From Anisakis pegreffii (taxonomy: Eukaryota > Nematoda > Chromadorea > Rhabditida > Anisakidae), in the NCBI GenBank assembly GCA_035041965.1, contig JAPYMA010000179.1:1-64000 (forward strand): a stretch of DNA of 64,000 nucleotides, given 5' to 3'. This document shows, piece by piece, positions 14,901 through 25,154 of the stretch. The notes below the pieces were generated by a model. That model saw only the letters and a program-made list of their open reading frames with translations. It did no database searches and was not told the origin of the DNA. The translations under genes and the position numbers were made by a program. How positions within the stretch are numbered: the first letter of the stretch is position 1; every line of letters starts with the position of its first letter.

Positions 14901-14923
14901 CAGCTTTGACCAGTAACATATGA
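11906..14923. repeat. 399-bp satellite array, about 7.5 units
   Basis: Homologous points recur exactly every 399 bp: 11918, 12317, 12716, 13115, 13514, 13913, 14312 and 14711. The last unit breaks off at about 14923. Units are highly similar, differing by scattered substitutions, with no indels that disturb the period. Within one unit, two segments are alike: one around ATTCAAGTCTACCGTCTTCT and one about 165 bp later around ATTCAAACCTACCGTACCCT. Both continue into an AATCTCTGC/ACCTCTGC motif, so the unit is an ancient dimer. The period is a multiple of three, so short frames (64-79 codons) repeat on both strands, but every unit has stops and none looks like a gene. Confidence 0.95.
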
Positions 14924-15654
14924 ATTCATGCAATATTTCGTTTATAAATGAACGGAAAACTTAAAGATAATATCAATTTTAAAAATTCCCTGAAGGTTTC
15001 CTAGATCTATTGAATGTTCACGATTATCACAGTATCACGCGCATATGCATGGTCGTACAATTAGATTGGAAAGGGATAGTATGGAAATTATAGGGCAATC
15101 ATATTCCACTTTTCTTTATCACGCCTTCTATCTCATTTTCAGAATATACATTGACTTTTTCAATAGAATGAATTCTTATCAATCAATTCAGTTGACACTG
15201 TACGTTGTCAAAGTGGAACTCTCGTCTGAGAGTATTGCACGGAAAAGATCGTAGACGGTACATCCTTCTTCATTCTATTGGATTCCTGATTATTTGTTTC
15301 AGTTGATGAATTTATCTTCGTTTGAAATAGCTCTTCTGATGTTCAACACGTAAAAACGATTCTTTTAAGAGTTGGTCGTGAATGAACGCATGCCTTCCAA
15401 GCCTACTGAAGTGACGAAAGAATTTGAAGGTCATATATTTTGGTGCTGAATACCTCCGTGGAGAGTGCAAGGATACCGGAGGAATGGAGGTTAGACATTC
15501 AAGCGTCAATTCCAAACTTTAGATTTACATCTTCGCTCTTGAGTCATGCAGTCGAGAAATCGAAAAAAGGTTCACTTCCAGGGAAATAGGTAAATGCATC
15601 GGATATGATTATGATTGTTTAGTTAGATAAAATTTCTTCAAATTTATTTAAGTG
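14924..15654. other. No feature recognised
   Basis: AT-rich sequence between the satellite and the SINE-like cluster. Short frames occur on both strands (for example 15045-15254 plus and 15312-15515 minus) without splice context or motif. Confidence 0.4.
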
Positions 15655-16325
15655 AACTGGTTCATGTTCCAGGGTGATGTGGACGACGGAAGAAGGCAAA
15701 AAGGTTCGGATTTTGAGTTTGAAATTTTTTGCTTTCTATTTCCGAATTTTATTTGACGTCTAGTTTTGAGTCTTATAATGTACATTGAGAAGTAGTGACT
15801 GTCACCCTAGCCATTTAGGAAATTGAAAAAGAGGGGAGGGGGAAAGTTAGAGATTTTTTTCAAATTTAATTTTGTATATTCTATAGTGAGTGTAAACGGC
15901 AGGTGCATCTTAGCATACTGGTTGCGGTGTTTATTTCTTTTGCCTCTGAATTACATTTCAGGTCTAGTTTAGGGTTCTTTAAGTCCTACGGAGCACATTG
16001 AGAAGTAGTAATCTAACATTTCAGCTGTTTTTGAAATAGAAAAAAAGAAAAGGGAGAGAAGGTTGATGATTTTTCTAAATCCATTTTTGTCTACTTCATA
16101 GAGATGTTTTGTGATAGGTGAGTCGTAGCATAGTGGTAGTGATGTCTATTTCAGCGTGGCAGACAGGGGTTCGAGTCGGTGTTTTGAATCTTTTGGCATT
16201 TTGTTTCTGAGTTATATTTCAGGTCTAGCTTTGAGTTTTTGAAGTTTTTTAGTGTACGCTCAGAGGTAGTAATCTGCCATATTTCTGAATATGTCAAATA
16301 GATGAGGGGAGGGGGGGGGGTTGGG
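15655..16325 (+). repeat. Three degenerate copies of a SINE-like repeat in tandem
   Basis: Three successive segments (about 15655-15870, 15895-16070, 16105-16325) share one body. Each has a motif like ATTTCAGGTCTAGTTTTGAG, then a stretch around CATTGAGAAGTAGTAATCT, then a purine-rich tail (GAAAAAGAGGGGAGGGGG; in copy 3 a long G run). Copies 2 and 3 begin with tRNA-like A-box heads (15911-15921 and 16126-16136), and only copy 3 keeps a B box. Copy 1 lacks a clear head. Identity is moderate, so the copies are old. Tail-to-head arrangement of three short retroposons is unusual. Confidence 0.65.
16118..16187 (+). repeat. tRNA-derived head of SINE copy 3 (Pol III promoter)
   Basis: The A box TAGCATAGTGG (16126-16136) fits the TRGYNNARNNG consensus fully. 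The B box GGTTCGAGTCG (16168-16178) matches GGTTCGANTCC except at the last base. Spacing is as in a tRNA gene. The anticodon arm does not form a proper 5-bp stem with a 7-nt loop, and the acceptor ends do not pair, so this is a tRNA relic and not a working tRNA gene. Confidence 0.6.
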
Positions 16326-16330
16326 AGGTG

Positions 16331-18115
16331 TTGTTTTTTATTGTCTCATTTATACATTTCATCTATAGCTGTTCGTTTGTCTCCTTTGATAATCAAAAGA
16401 TCAACTGTTTAACACTTGTTGTTCTCGTTTTCAAATGTGAATGTCTTTCCGGCGCGAATCATACGAAATATAGGTTGATTTTGAGCACTGAAAAGAGTTT
16501 TTCCTGTGAGGATGTTAATGTTTCATTCGTTATCGTTACGAATGTTACTGTTTCATTCGAAAACCGGGCGTCATTCATATCATGTTTCACTTTAATCCGT
16601 TCAGGTTTTCTAATGTTTTGGGTCATAATGCAGTTCTGTCTAGGCGACATTGGCTAAACCATCCCGATAGCTTTACAGTTAACTCCACCCCGTAATTTGG
16701 CTAACTTTCACCATGCGATCTTAATATTTTGCGCAGTTGTTCGGTTTTCTGATTGTGATTATGTTGTTTCGTTTTCGGGGATTGGAAAATGTATTTTTCC
16801 CTATAACTGTTGTGAATGATGGCAACCTAGCTCTTCAAATCATTTTCGCATTGATATTTTGCTGATTTTGTTAGATCATTGCTATACAACTTCGAGTGAT
16901 TCTGTTTAGAGCTCTAGTTATGGTAGAAAATCCAGTAGTGTTTTATCCACGTTTTAAATATTTGTCAGTATCCATGCCTGAAAATATCACTGAAACATCT
17001 GTCCCAATCTCAGATTCATTCCCTTTAAGTACATCGATCCATCGATGACTCTTTTATACAACTCGTTTGGTACATTTCCGATTTGAATTTCGCGCAAATT
17101 TTGATCAACCTTCTCGAAAGTCCTGTTCACGTGTGTATGTGTGCATGTCTGCGCGACAGACTACAGTGGGTCAGTTGTATAGTTTAATCGTACATATAGT
17201 ATATGTAAGCTTGTTTTCATTGAAGTGTTCATATCCTCGTGTCAATTTTACTCATTTTGGGTTTGTACGCGTTGTGCGGTGTTGTGCCGCGGATTTTTGG
17301 TAGGGGTATTTTACGTAGTGGCATTCGTTACCTTTTTGATAGGGGTGTTCCATCAGCTTTTTGTGTAGGAGTATTTCGTTTGAATGTTTAAATGAAAAGT
17401 TAAATTTATTAAAAATTAAATTAAAATGCAGTTACGATTAAAAATTCATTGGATCAGATACTGATGAGAGGGCGTAGGGTAGTAGTTAATTAACATGGTT
17501 TTGTTGGATGCTTAGTGGCATTAATGACACGATATTGTTTGATGATTGTTACGTTATGGCTTGTTGATTTGTCATAACTAATGACGGCTGCTATTTTATG
17601 ATAAATGAATCTATTTTAAGACGGACAAGACGCGAGGAAAATGCCCGTTGATAGGGCTTGGAGTCATCGACAAATTTCACAAATGGTGAGTATTTACAAT
17701 TAATTATCATCCATCAATCGAAATTTATTTCAGTTTTTGTTATACTTTATATTGATGTATTTATGTATGTTATCGTATCTATTTTCATCTATCACTTGAT
17801 CATTTCAAACAATAAGCATATGTTGTCTCATTTTCAGGATTTTTTTTCAATGGTGCGGGAGTTCTCTTCAGCCCTTCAAGAGGGCGAAAAATGGATTAAT
17901 ATTTATTATTATTGGAATTATTTATTTATACAAAATGAATTATTAAATAATCAAACAATTAAGCAATAACGACAATGAAATATTTATGGATTGCTAAAAT
18001 AATTTTATGAATTCAACAGCAGCAACGCAGCGCATGGAAGCGCTCAGGCTTGTTTGAAGACTTACCTATTTTCATCTTTTTTTAACTTCTTTATTTAATA
18101 TAGGGACATAATAAA
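16331..18115. other. AT-rich, no gene recognised
   Basis: Frames at 16328-16657, 17067-17303 and 17658-17969 (plus) are hydrophobic or low-complexity products of T-rich DNA. They have no starts in good context, no splice partners and no family resemblance. I see no RNA gene. Confidence 0.4.
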
Positions 18116-18121
18116 TGAGCC

Positions 18122-18211
18122 GTGGTCGAATGACCACATTTAAATAATTCTTTTTTTTTCTTTCAACTTGTTAGGGAAACGAAATAAAATTGAGACGTGG
18201 TCGGTGACCAC
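18122..18211. other. Twin GTGGTC/GACCAC hairpins
   Basis: GTGGTC-GAAT-GACCAC (18122-18137) and GTGGTC-GGT-GACCAC (18197-18211) share an identical 6-bp stem with different loops. Both are followed by ACATTT and lie 75 bp apart in AT-rich DNA. Possible protein-binding inverted repeats or RNA hairpins; function unknown. Confidence 0.7.
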
Positions 18212-18233
18212 ATTTTGCATGCTTTCATTTTCA

Positions 18234-18420
18234 TTTATTTGTTTATTTGTAAATACTCTAAATGTATTGTGCATTGTGAAATTTTTGTAAATATTTTATT
18301 TGTAAATATTGTATTTGTAAATACAGATTGTTTGTAAATATTTATGTAAATATTGATTATTTGTAAATATAAAATTTGTAAGCATTCATTTGTAAATATT
18401 TCGTCATTTGTATTTACCAT
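18234..18420. repeat. TTTGTAAATA minisatellite
   Basis: Seven exact copies of TTTGTAAATA plus several one- or two-base variants, spaced irregularly at about 14-30 bp across 190 bp. The open frame on the minus strand here (18235-18420) is just the translated repeat. Confidence 0.85.
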
Positions 18421-19699
18421 GTATAGGTCGAGTATATGACACTATTGGTTCTTTGTATATGACAATAGTATGGGACAATTTTTTGTTGTATTGAATGTTA
18501 AATTTGTTATCCTCCGCTATAATTATTGTTTGCGGAAGCGCGATGCAAGTTTAAGCGGGTGGGTTTTTTAGATGGCATACAGTGTTATCATTGTAATTGT
18601 AAAATCGCGGCATTTGCGATGTTGCTATTGTATGATGTGATATTGTCATATACTCGAATGTCTTAATGGAGAGTCCAGTACATACAAACTTTAGTCCTAA
18701 ATTTGAAGGTAGTTGAAATCAATCTGGACTTAACGTCGACTCCCTGTCCCCCTATCTTTTCGGGGCAAGGGTCCAGTTGGGGTGAGAATTTTGTAACTTA
18801 TGTTTTAGAAATAGCTTTCTTCATAATCGATGCTTGTTGTTAATGTGTTATTATTAATTATTAATGTCATTAGTGTTATTGATGCTTGTTATATTAATTA
18901 ATTATTTTAACTGTATTTCGTTAGAATTGTATTTTGTAAGACCCGTAAATACGCACTTTTTTAATAATTGCTTCGGGTAGGGCGACGAAGAGATGTGGCA
19001 CGTGATGACCCACTATCTTCTTAGCCAGAGGTAGGGACTTGGACTCAATATAATACCGGCCCAACCCACCCAGTCAGATAAAATTCACTTTTTTTTCGTG
19101 AGCACCCTCTTCATCCCCCCCCAATCTGGACTTCGTTGATTGAATGCGCGCTGGACTCTTACTTAACTGCTAGCTTAGTTAATAGTTTGAGCATTTAGCT
19201 AGTGTGACTTGGATCATGTCTTTGAGTCTTAACGTAAGGTGCATAGTTTAGCTGAAGTAAAAGGTTTTGTGAATTCTAGTCTTGACTCCAGCATTGACTA
19301 CCACTACTATTACTCTTTACAACGTAGACGCACCTTATTTGACTTAGACTGAGTTAAAACGAACACAGCTTATGCATGTCTGTGAGTTGAATTTATTGAA
19401 ATCTTACTTATGTTGTTACTTAATTTCAAATAGCCTTGTGAAAGAGTTAACTTGACTGGGTTTACTCCATTTGGACTTAGGTTGGACAAGAACCTTTTTC
19501 ATCACAACTCTAGCTATGACTCAAATTTCAATGTGGTCTTGAGTGGGGATGAGTTGACACAGCCTTGTTTTTAACATCGACGTGAATTAACTTAAAGTTT
19601 CACTGAGCTTGAGTAAACCTGCATTGTATCCCTAGCCTCTAATTTAGGTGTCTTTCATTGGGATAGCGTAAACTGTCTGATAGAACTCAACAACTCCAC
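18421..19699. other. No gene recognised; GC-richer patches
   Basis: The stretch around 18720-18790 (with a CCCC...GGGG hairpin) and 18940-19140 is richer in GC than its surroundings. The rest is T-rich and has stops in all frames. No tRNA- or snRNA-like motif was found. Confidence 0.4.
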
Positions 19700-21055
19700 A
19701 ATTCAGCCAATCGTTGAGCGCTCGCACAGATGTTTAAATGTTACTGAGGTTCCGAGCATTCCTTTCCAAAACCGGTTTCACAGAATCACAACTATTTTGA
19801 GTCTCAATAGCTCATTTAGTTCTGAGATTGTTTTGATCTTACGCAGGTGGCCTGAAGTAAAGCCTAGCTTCTGTGCGTCTAGCAAACATGAGTGACCTAG
19901 GCCAATCTAAGCCTCAAGTACAGATTATTGAACGCAGTCAGTTTCTGGAGAGACAGATGAATTTTTGAGAATGGGCTAGCACTGGGCGTAGATGATATTT
20001 ATACTGGCGTGTATCCCAATCAAAATTTAAGTTTGAGAAAACGTAGGGTATGGAGCGCCTTATGAGCTTAACGGTAGGTCTGGAAAGTTCGCCTGGACCG
20101 CTCACCATGAGAGTCGAGTTGCTGATGGGTGACTCGAATAAATTCTTTTACGTTGTCATTCGTGCAGCCAATGGTCATTTTAATAAGCAAATTTTGAATG
20201 CGCGGGTGTTCCCAACCTGTCGAACTGCCGACAAGAGGGGCTAGGTTAAAGTAAATGCGACAGGCGTTCCCCGCCTACCGGTAGTTTCGGCGAATCGGGG
20301 AGAATTAACGTAAAATGTGTTGACGATGCTTACCCGAGTATCGTTAGCACTCATTCTCAGAAATATTATATGGGCGATCCCGGCCTGGGAAAGGCGCCAA
20401 TTTGACCGGGGCTAGGGAATGCGCGTAAGTTGGCCTAAGTAGTGCCGTTGGGCATTTGCTTAGGTAACGAGGGTTCCCGGACTCACCGTGCGCACTTTCC
20501 CATCAGGGGGGAATTATCATCGGGTTGGCCATTGACTGCACATGTGAAATCAGTTCACTTCGTTTCAGTTTTGTTGAATGTAGTATAAAATTAAGAAATC
20601 TCTCTGGTGTTTGTGGTTACTCGCCGAAGCTTATCTATTGCTAGGTTCGTATTGGCGTCCATACGGTTCGATCGATATTGTCCTTAATTCCCTTGCCAGT
20701 ATAATTATTATCAATCGCCAGTGCTACCAGAGTAGTTCGATAAAATTTTATCTCGTCTGTACCTTCGAAAATTGACCATTTTCGGAAACTTATATTTTCA
20801 GCTGAGGTTGAACTAGGTAGCTATGATTTGCTGACGCATGGGGGCAAGACTGTCCTCTGGGCCGCTCACATAAGATCTTTTTTGATTATGAACGGCTGAG
20901 TTGTAGAGACAGAAAGTGAGGTGCTTCTCAGAAATCAACTTTGTTCGAATATATGAAAAATCTTCTCCAATATCCTTGTGTAAATCCAGGCGATTGCTAA
21001 AAAATTCGGAAGCCAGGTACTGAAACAATTGTCCTCCTCTCTTTGATGCTTAGAA
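19700..21055 (+). repeat. Direct duplication, copy 1
   Basis: Matches 21757-23035 along its length. The outer parts are clearly homologous but diverged (for example GTTGAGCGCTCGCACAGA here against GTTGAGCATTCGCACAGA in copy 2). The central ~700 bp are nearly identical between copies. The corresponding offset is 2014 bp in the core and somewhat larger at the left end because of indels. About 700 bp of unmatched sequence (21056-21756) separates the copies. Confidence 0.85.
20041..20740 (+). ncRNA. Candidate structured RNA, copy 1
   Basis: GC-richer core, about 95 percent identical to copy 2. It can fold into consecutive hairpins: TGAGC/GCTCA enclosing GGTCTGG/CCTGGACC (about 20065-20105); CGAGT/ACTCG (about 20115-20138); TGTCG/CGACA (20218-20233); CCCCG/CGGGG (20269-20300); an 11-bp stem GTGTTGACGAT with ATCGTTAGCAC (20317-20350); CCCGG/CCGGG around GCCT/AGGC (20379-20410); and CCTAAG/CTTAGG around TGCC-GTTG-GGCA (20434-20464). 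The 11-bp stem uses two G-U wobbles that pair only in plus-strand RNA. It resembles no rRNA, snRNA, SRP, RNase P or spliced-leader RNA that I can recall. A conserved TATAAAA lies at about 20583. A 64-codon frame (20050-20244) is also open in both copies, so a small peptide is a less likely alternative. Function unknown. Confidence 0.5.
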
Positions 21056-21756
21056 TGCGGAGTTTATTATTAATACTTTTTTGAGATATGGTTCCAGGTG
21101 TTTTTGTCACAATTATGATTTTGATTCAACTTGTTGTAGTTAACTGAAAATTTTAGCGTTGTCCTAGCTTGACTATGAGATGACTTAGTTGGAAAGTAGC
21201 TTCGGTATGATTTGACTACGACTTGTTGAATTATTCCTTAATATTAAATGAGGAATTGAGTAGATTGGAATGGGCATAATTTGACCGTAAATTCGCGGTT
21301 GGGACGTATTCTCTTAGTTCATGGCATCATCATCATCTCCTTATACTTAGACTCTCTTGAATGATGTTAAGCGACTGTTGCCACATACATGGAACGTCTG
21401 CGATCTAACTGCTTGTAACTGTTTTTGTCTGCATTGACAGTCGTCTGAAGAACCGGAAATTTCTTAATTTTCCGAACGCTCAGGCTGAAGACAGTAACTT
21501 GATAGTCTATCAGTGCAATATCCGTTGATCTTAAGCTTGTACTCTTCTAAAAACAAGATGGAGAACTCACGATTAGCTTAGTTGCTTCTGTCGAGAGTCT
21601 ACAAGGATGTTTTAGTGGCGTTGCTTGAGCAGATTTTTGATTTACACTGCCAAATTCTGCCACAAATGTTCTTCGTCCCTTTTGTTTTGTCTGAATACTC
21701 TCAAATATTTCAAGATATCTTTCACCCCGGAAATTCTGTCTAATCATGCTTCTAAG
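21056..21756. other. Spacer between the duplicated copies
   Basis: No match to either copy and no gene recognised. The 84-codon minus frame at 21547-21801 has no recognisable motif and partly overlaps the start of copy 2. Confidence 0.4.
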
Positions 21757-23035
21757 CCATTCAGCTAATTGTTGAGCATTCGCACAGACGTCTAGCGTCA
21801 CTAAGCTTCCTGGAAATTCATTTCGGAAACCGGTTTCTCAGATTCAATCCTACTTTGAGTCTCAAACCCTCATTTAGTCCTGAAGTGTAGCAAAGATGAG
21901 TCATCTAGGCCAAATCTAAGCCTGAACTACAGGTTATTGAAAGTGGTCCATTTTCGGAGATACAGGTGACTTTTGGAGAACGGATTAGCTAGCACTGAGC
22001 GTAGATAATACTTATACTGGCGTGTATCCCAATCAAAATTTGAGTTTAAGAAAAACGTAGGGTATGGAGCGCCTTATGAGCTTAACGGTAGGTCTGGAAA
22101 GTTCGCCTGGACCGCTCACCATGAGAGTCGAGTTGCTGATGGGTGACTCGAATAAATTCATTTACGGTATCATTCGTGCAGCCAGTGGTCATTTTAATAA
22201 GCAGATTTTGAATGCGCGGGTGTTCCCAACCTGTCGAACTGCCGACAAGAGGGGCTAGGCTTAGGGAAATGCGACAGGCGTTCCCCGCCTACCGGCAGTT
22301 TCGGCGAATCGGGGAGAATTAATTTAAAATGTGTTGACGATGCTTACCCGGGTGTCGTTAGCACTTACTCTGCGAAATATTGTATGGGCGATCCCGGCCT
22401 GGGAAAGGCGCCAATTTGACCGGGGATAGGGAATGCGCGTAAGTTGGCCTAAGTAGTGCCGTTGGGCATTTGCTTAGGTAACGAGGGTTCCCGGACTCAC
22501 CGTGCGCACTTTCCCGTCAGGGGGGAATTATCATTGGGTTGGCCATTGACTGCACATATGAAATTAGTTCATTTCGTTACAGTTTTGTTAAATGTAGTAT
22601 AAAATTGAGAAATCTCTCTGGTGTTTGTGGTTACTCGCCGAAGCTTATCTATTGCTAGGTTCGTATTGGCGTCCATACGGTTAGATCGATATTGTCCTTA
22701 CTTCCCTTGCCAGTATAATTATTATCTGTCGCTAGCGCTACCTGAATTATTTGATAGATCTTTATCTCACCTGTACCTTTAAAAATTGATCGTTTTCGGA
22801 AGCTTGTATCTCCAGGTAATGTAGCTGTGGTTTATTGAATGCATGAGGGCAAGACTTTCCTCTGAGTTGCTGACATAACATCTTTTCATCTTAGAAATGG
22901 CTGAGCTGAAAATGAGGTGCTCTTCAGGTATCAACTTCGTTCTAATTTTGAAAAAATTTCCCTAATATCCAGGTGATTGCTGAAGAACTTGGAATCCATG
23001 CTGTGCTGGAACAGTTGTTCTCTTTTGAGTTAAAC
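21757..23035 (+). repeat. Direct duplication, copy 2
   Basis: Second copy of the 19700-21055 unit. The flanks are diverged, while the core at 22055-22750 is almost unchanged. Confidence 0.85.
22055..22750 (+). ncRNA. Candidate structured RNA, copy 2
   Basis: Same hairpin series as copy 1. In the 11-bp stem (22331-22364) the 3' arm reads GTCGTTAGCAC instead of ATCGTTAGCAC. This changes one T-A pair to T-G and so keeps the pairing in plus-strand RNA. The CCTAAG/CTTAGG, CCCGG/CCGGG, TGTCG/CGACA and CGAGT/ACTCG stems are identical to copy 1. Substitutions fall mostly in linkers and in the AT-rich 3' third. Confidence 0.5.
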
Positions 23036-23244
23036 TGCCAAACTGCGTTGTAAATGTTCTCTTTCCTTGATATTTTTTTGGAGTTCTGTTTCTTAAAGTC
23101 GTTTTTTATTCGTCAGTTGCCCTCACTATTTTCACCACATTCTCCGATGTTACGAGATTCTCTTCCGTAGTTAGGAGAAACGAAATTTCTGTTGTAATTG
23201 TGGGGCAGATAGCGTCAAGGCGATGGTACCAAATGTGCTAGGAA

Positions 23245-23460
23245 TCAGTATAATTGAGTGAGTAGAAGTTCATTATAATCGCCAGAATAACTGTTTTGAA
23301 ATTATGATTAATAGTTGGAAATGGACTTTGCGCGAGACTTGGAAACGACGTATGACTATGTTTAGTCATGCTCATCGGCACCTCTAAGCCGTATACTGAG
23401 AAGAATGACTTGCAAATCTGTAAAGGTACCTTGGCATGTGGTACAAGCATGCGCTATTAT
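23245..23460. repeat. Dispersed repeat, copy A
   Basis: First of three copies of a ~300-bp unit; the others are at 23485 and 25155. It contains a hairpin ATGACTA-TGTT-TAGTCAT (23352-23369). The pairing is preserved in the other copies despite sequence change. Confidence 0.8.
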
Positions 23461-23804
23461 CATAGCGAACTAATCGAGAAGCGTAATTATTAGTTGAAAA
23501 TGACCTGAAGCAAGACTCGGAAACGACGATTGACTGTGATCAGTCATGCTCATGGGCGATTCTGAATCATACACCTGAAGGAATGCCTCAAAAATATGAA
23601 ACATCATGAGAAGTGGTACAAACATGTGCTGTTACCGTACCAAATCCAATCGATAAGCATAAGTTCATGAACGAAAGTGATATTAGTCACTCAAACACTA
23701 AAATCAAATCATACTGTGTACATTTAATACAAGCAAACAACCCACAAAGTTGGTGAGCAGCAAACAGCAACGTGAGTGAAAAACACCGAATATAGTTGAA
23801 AGTA

Positions 23805-25095
23805 TTAGGTCTAGTAGAAAGTTTCCGGGCAGTTAGACCCAGAATTTCAAAGTTTCATAACTCGGTTCAAAATCAACATTTTCATTCAAAATAAGAACCG
23901 TTCGCCTCCACACAACGTTCCCAACGCGAAACCAGTGCTCTTATCACAGCAGCGTAGAAACCGGGGTCCCTGGAATCAAAAAATCGGCGGACGTCAGCTT
24001 TTAGTAGAGTTTCATTTGGGAAGTTCTTCCCACGCAGGAAAAGCTCCAGATTTTTGAAAAGGTGATAGTCTGTTGGCGAAAGGTGGGGAGAGTAAGCTGG
24101 ATGAGGCAGAACCTTGAAACCTAATTGGTGAATTTTTTGCAGCGTTGTTCATGCCACGTGTGGTCTGGCGTTATCCTGTAAAAGGATCGGACCACTTCTG
24201 TTCATTAATGCTGGCCTTATTCTCAACAACTGATCACTTGCTACCTCAACAGTGTGAGAGTAGTATTGGGCATCAATGGTTTACCCACGTTCACGGAATT
24301 CGAAGTGCACAGCACCGGTGGTACAACAGAAAACGATGAGCATGATTTTCCGTGGGTGTAGTGTCGGTTTTAGCATCATTTTTGGTGGCTCACCTACGTC
24401 CAGCCGTTGAGCTGACCTCCGCCGATTATCATATTCAATCCACTTTTCATCCACGGTAATAATTCGATCGAGGAATGAATTACTGTTGCTTCTGAGCAGC
24501 AATGAAAAACAAATTTCCAAAAGTCTAAATTGTTGCGCTTCGTCCAGTTCATGCGGAATTCAGTGATCCAACTTCTTGACCTTCCCCATCTGTCGTAGGT
24601 GGGTTGAGGTAGTTCTTTGGTAGACACCAAGTTTGTCCGCCACATGTGCCTGAGACTAAGCGGGGTCTGACTCCACCACCTTTTTTTCAATTCGTTGTTG
24701 TTGAGGTCTGAAGTGTGACCTGACCCTCAGCTCATCTTCCAGGTTTATTCTTCTGATAGCGAACTTCTTGAGCCAATCCTCAACTGTAGATTTGCAAGCG
24801 GTTCCATCCCCGAATGCATTGTTGATATTAGCCGTCAATTCCATGCTCGAGCGACCAAGTTTGAATTCATTAAGCATAATTCCGTGAATTATCACCTTAT
24901 CCATAGCCCTGATTCAATGCTCCGAAAGTCTCCAAGTTAAAAAAAATGAAGGCCAAATATGGGTGTATTCGGATAGCGCAGGAAATGAGCTACAAAACGA
25001 CGTATAACACTAGATACAAGAACTACAATGAAACGCGATGTTTCATTATATCAGTTTGACAGCGTAGCTGCCCGGGAACTTTCTACTAGACCTAA
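23805..25095 (-). mobile_element. Mariner-family (Tc1/mariner) transposon, non-autonomous
   Basis: A 1291-bp element with 28-bp terminal inverted repeats (23805-23832 and 25068-25095), beginning TTAGGTCTAGTAGAAAG and differing at one position. TA duplications lie at 23803-23804 and 25096-25097. Length, TIR size, TA target and transposase type are all those of mariner. The transposase is on the minus strand and broken. The near-perfect TIRs suggest a fairly recent insertion, and the ends could still be mobilised in trans. Confidence 0.95.
24106..24904 (-). pseudogene. Mariner transposase, frameshifted
   Basis: The reading starts at the ATG at 24904 with a helix-turn-helix N-terminus (..FGDGTACKSTVEDWLKKF..). 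It then passes through three overlapping frames (24904-24656, 24690-24394, 24520-24281), so at least two frameshifts interrupt it. Catalytic landmarks: TVDEKWIEYDN keeps the first Asp; the second block (..KIMLIVFCCTTGAVHF..) has lost the Asp normally found after the WW/FW; the third block QDNARPHVA is intact just before a stop at about 24150. A DD34D-type enzyme lacking one Asp, and with frameshifts, cannot be active. Confidence 0.9.
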
Positions 25096-25154
25096 TATTT
25101 GCCAACTGAGTCTCTTAAGAGGACTATGGGGCATTTAACAATAAGGTGGCAGTA

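Larger units (their letters stand above)
23485..25125. repeat. Dispersed repeat, copy B, split by a mariner
   Basis: Homologous to copy C over 23485-23804 and again from 25096 onward. The sequence between is a mariner insertion. The hairpin TGACTG-TGAT-CAGTCA lies at 23531-23546. Confidence 0.85.

Noticed and set aside
16118..16187. Functional tRNA gene
   Set aside because: A and B boxes are present, but the anticodon arm and acceptor stem do not pair properly. It is better read as a tRNA-derived SINE head.
16328..16657. 109-codon plus frame next to the SINE cluster
   Set aside because: Phe/Val/Ser-rich product of T-rich DNA that also runs from the G-run tail of a repeat. The opposite strand is open as well.
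20430..20680. Internal Pol III promoter in the conserved core (TGGCCTAAGTAG and GGTTCGATCGA)
   Set aside because: The B-box-like site reads GGTTAGATCGA in copy 2, so it is not conserved. The A-box-like bases are part of a hairpin stem.
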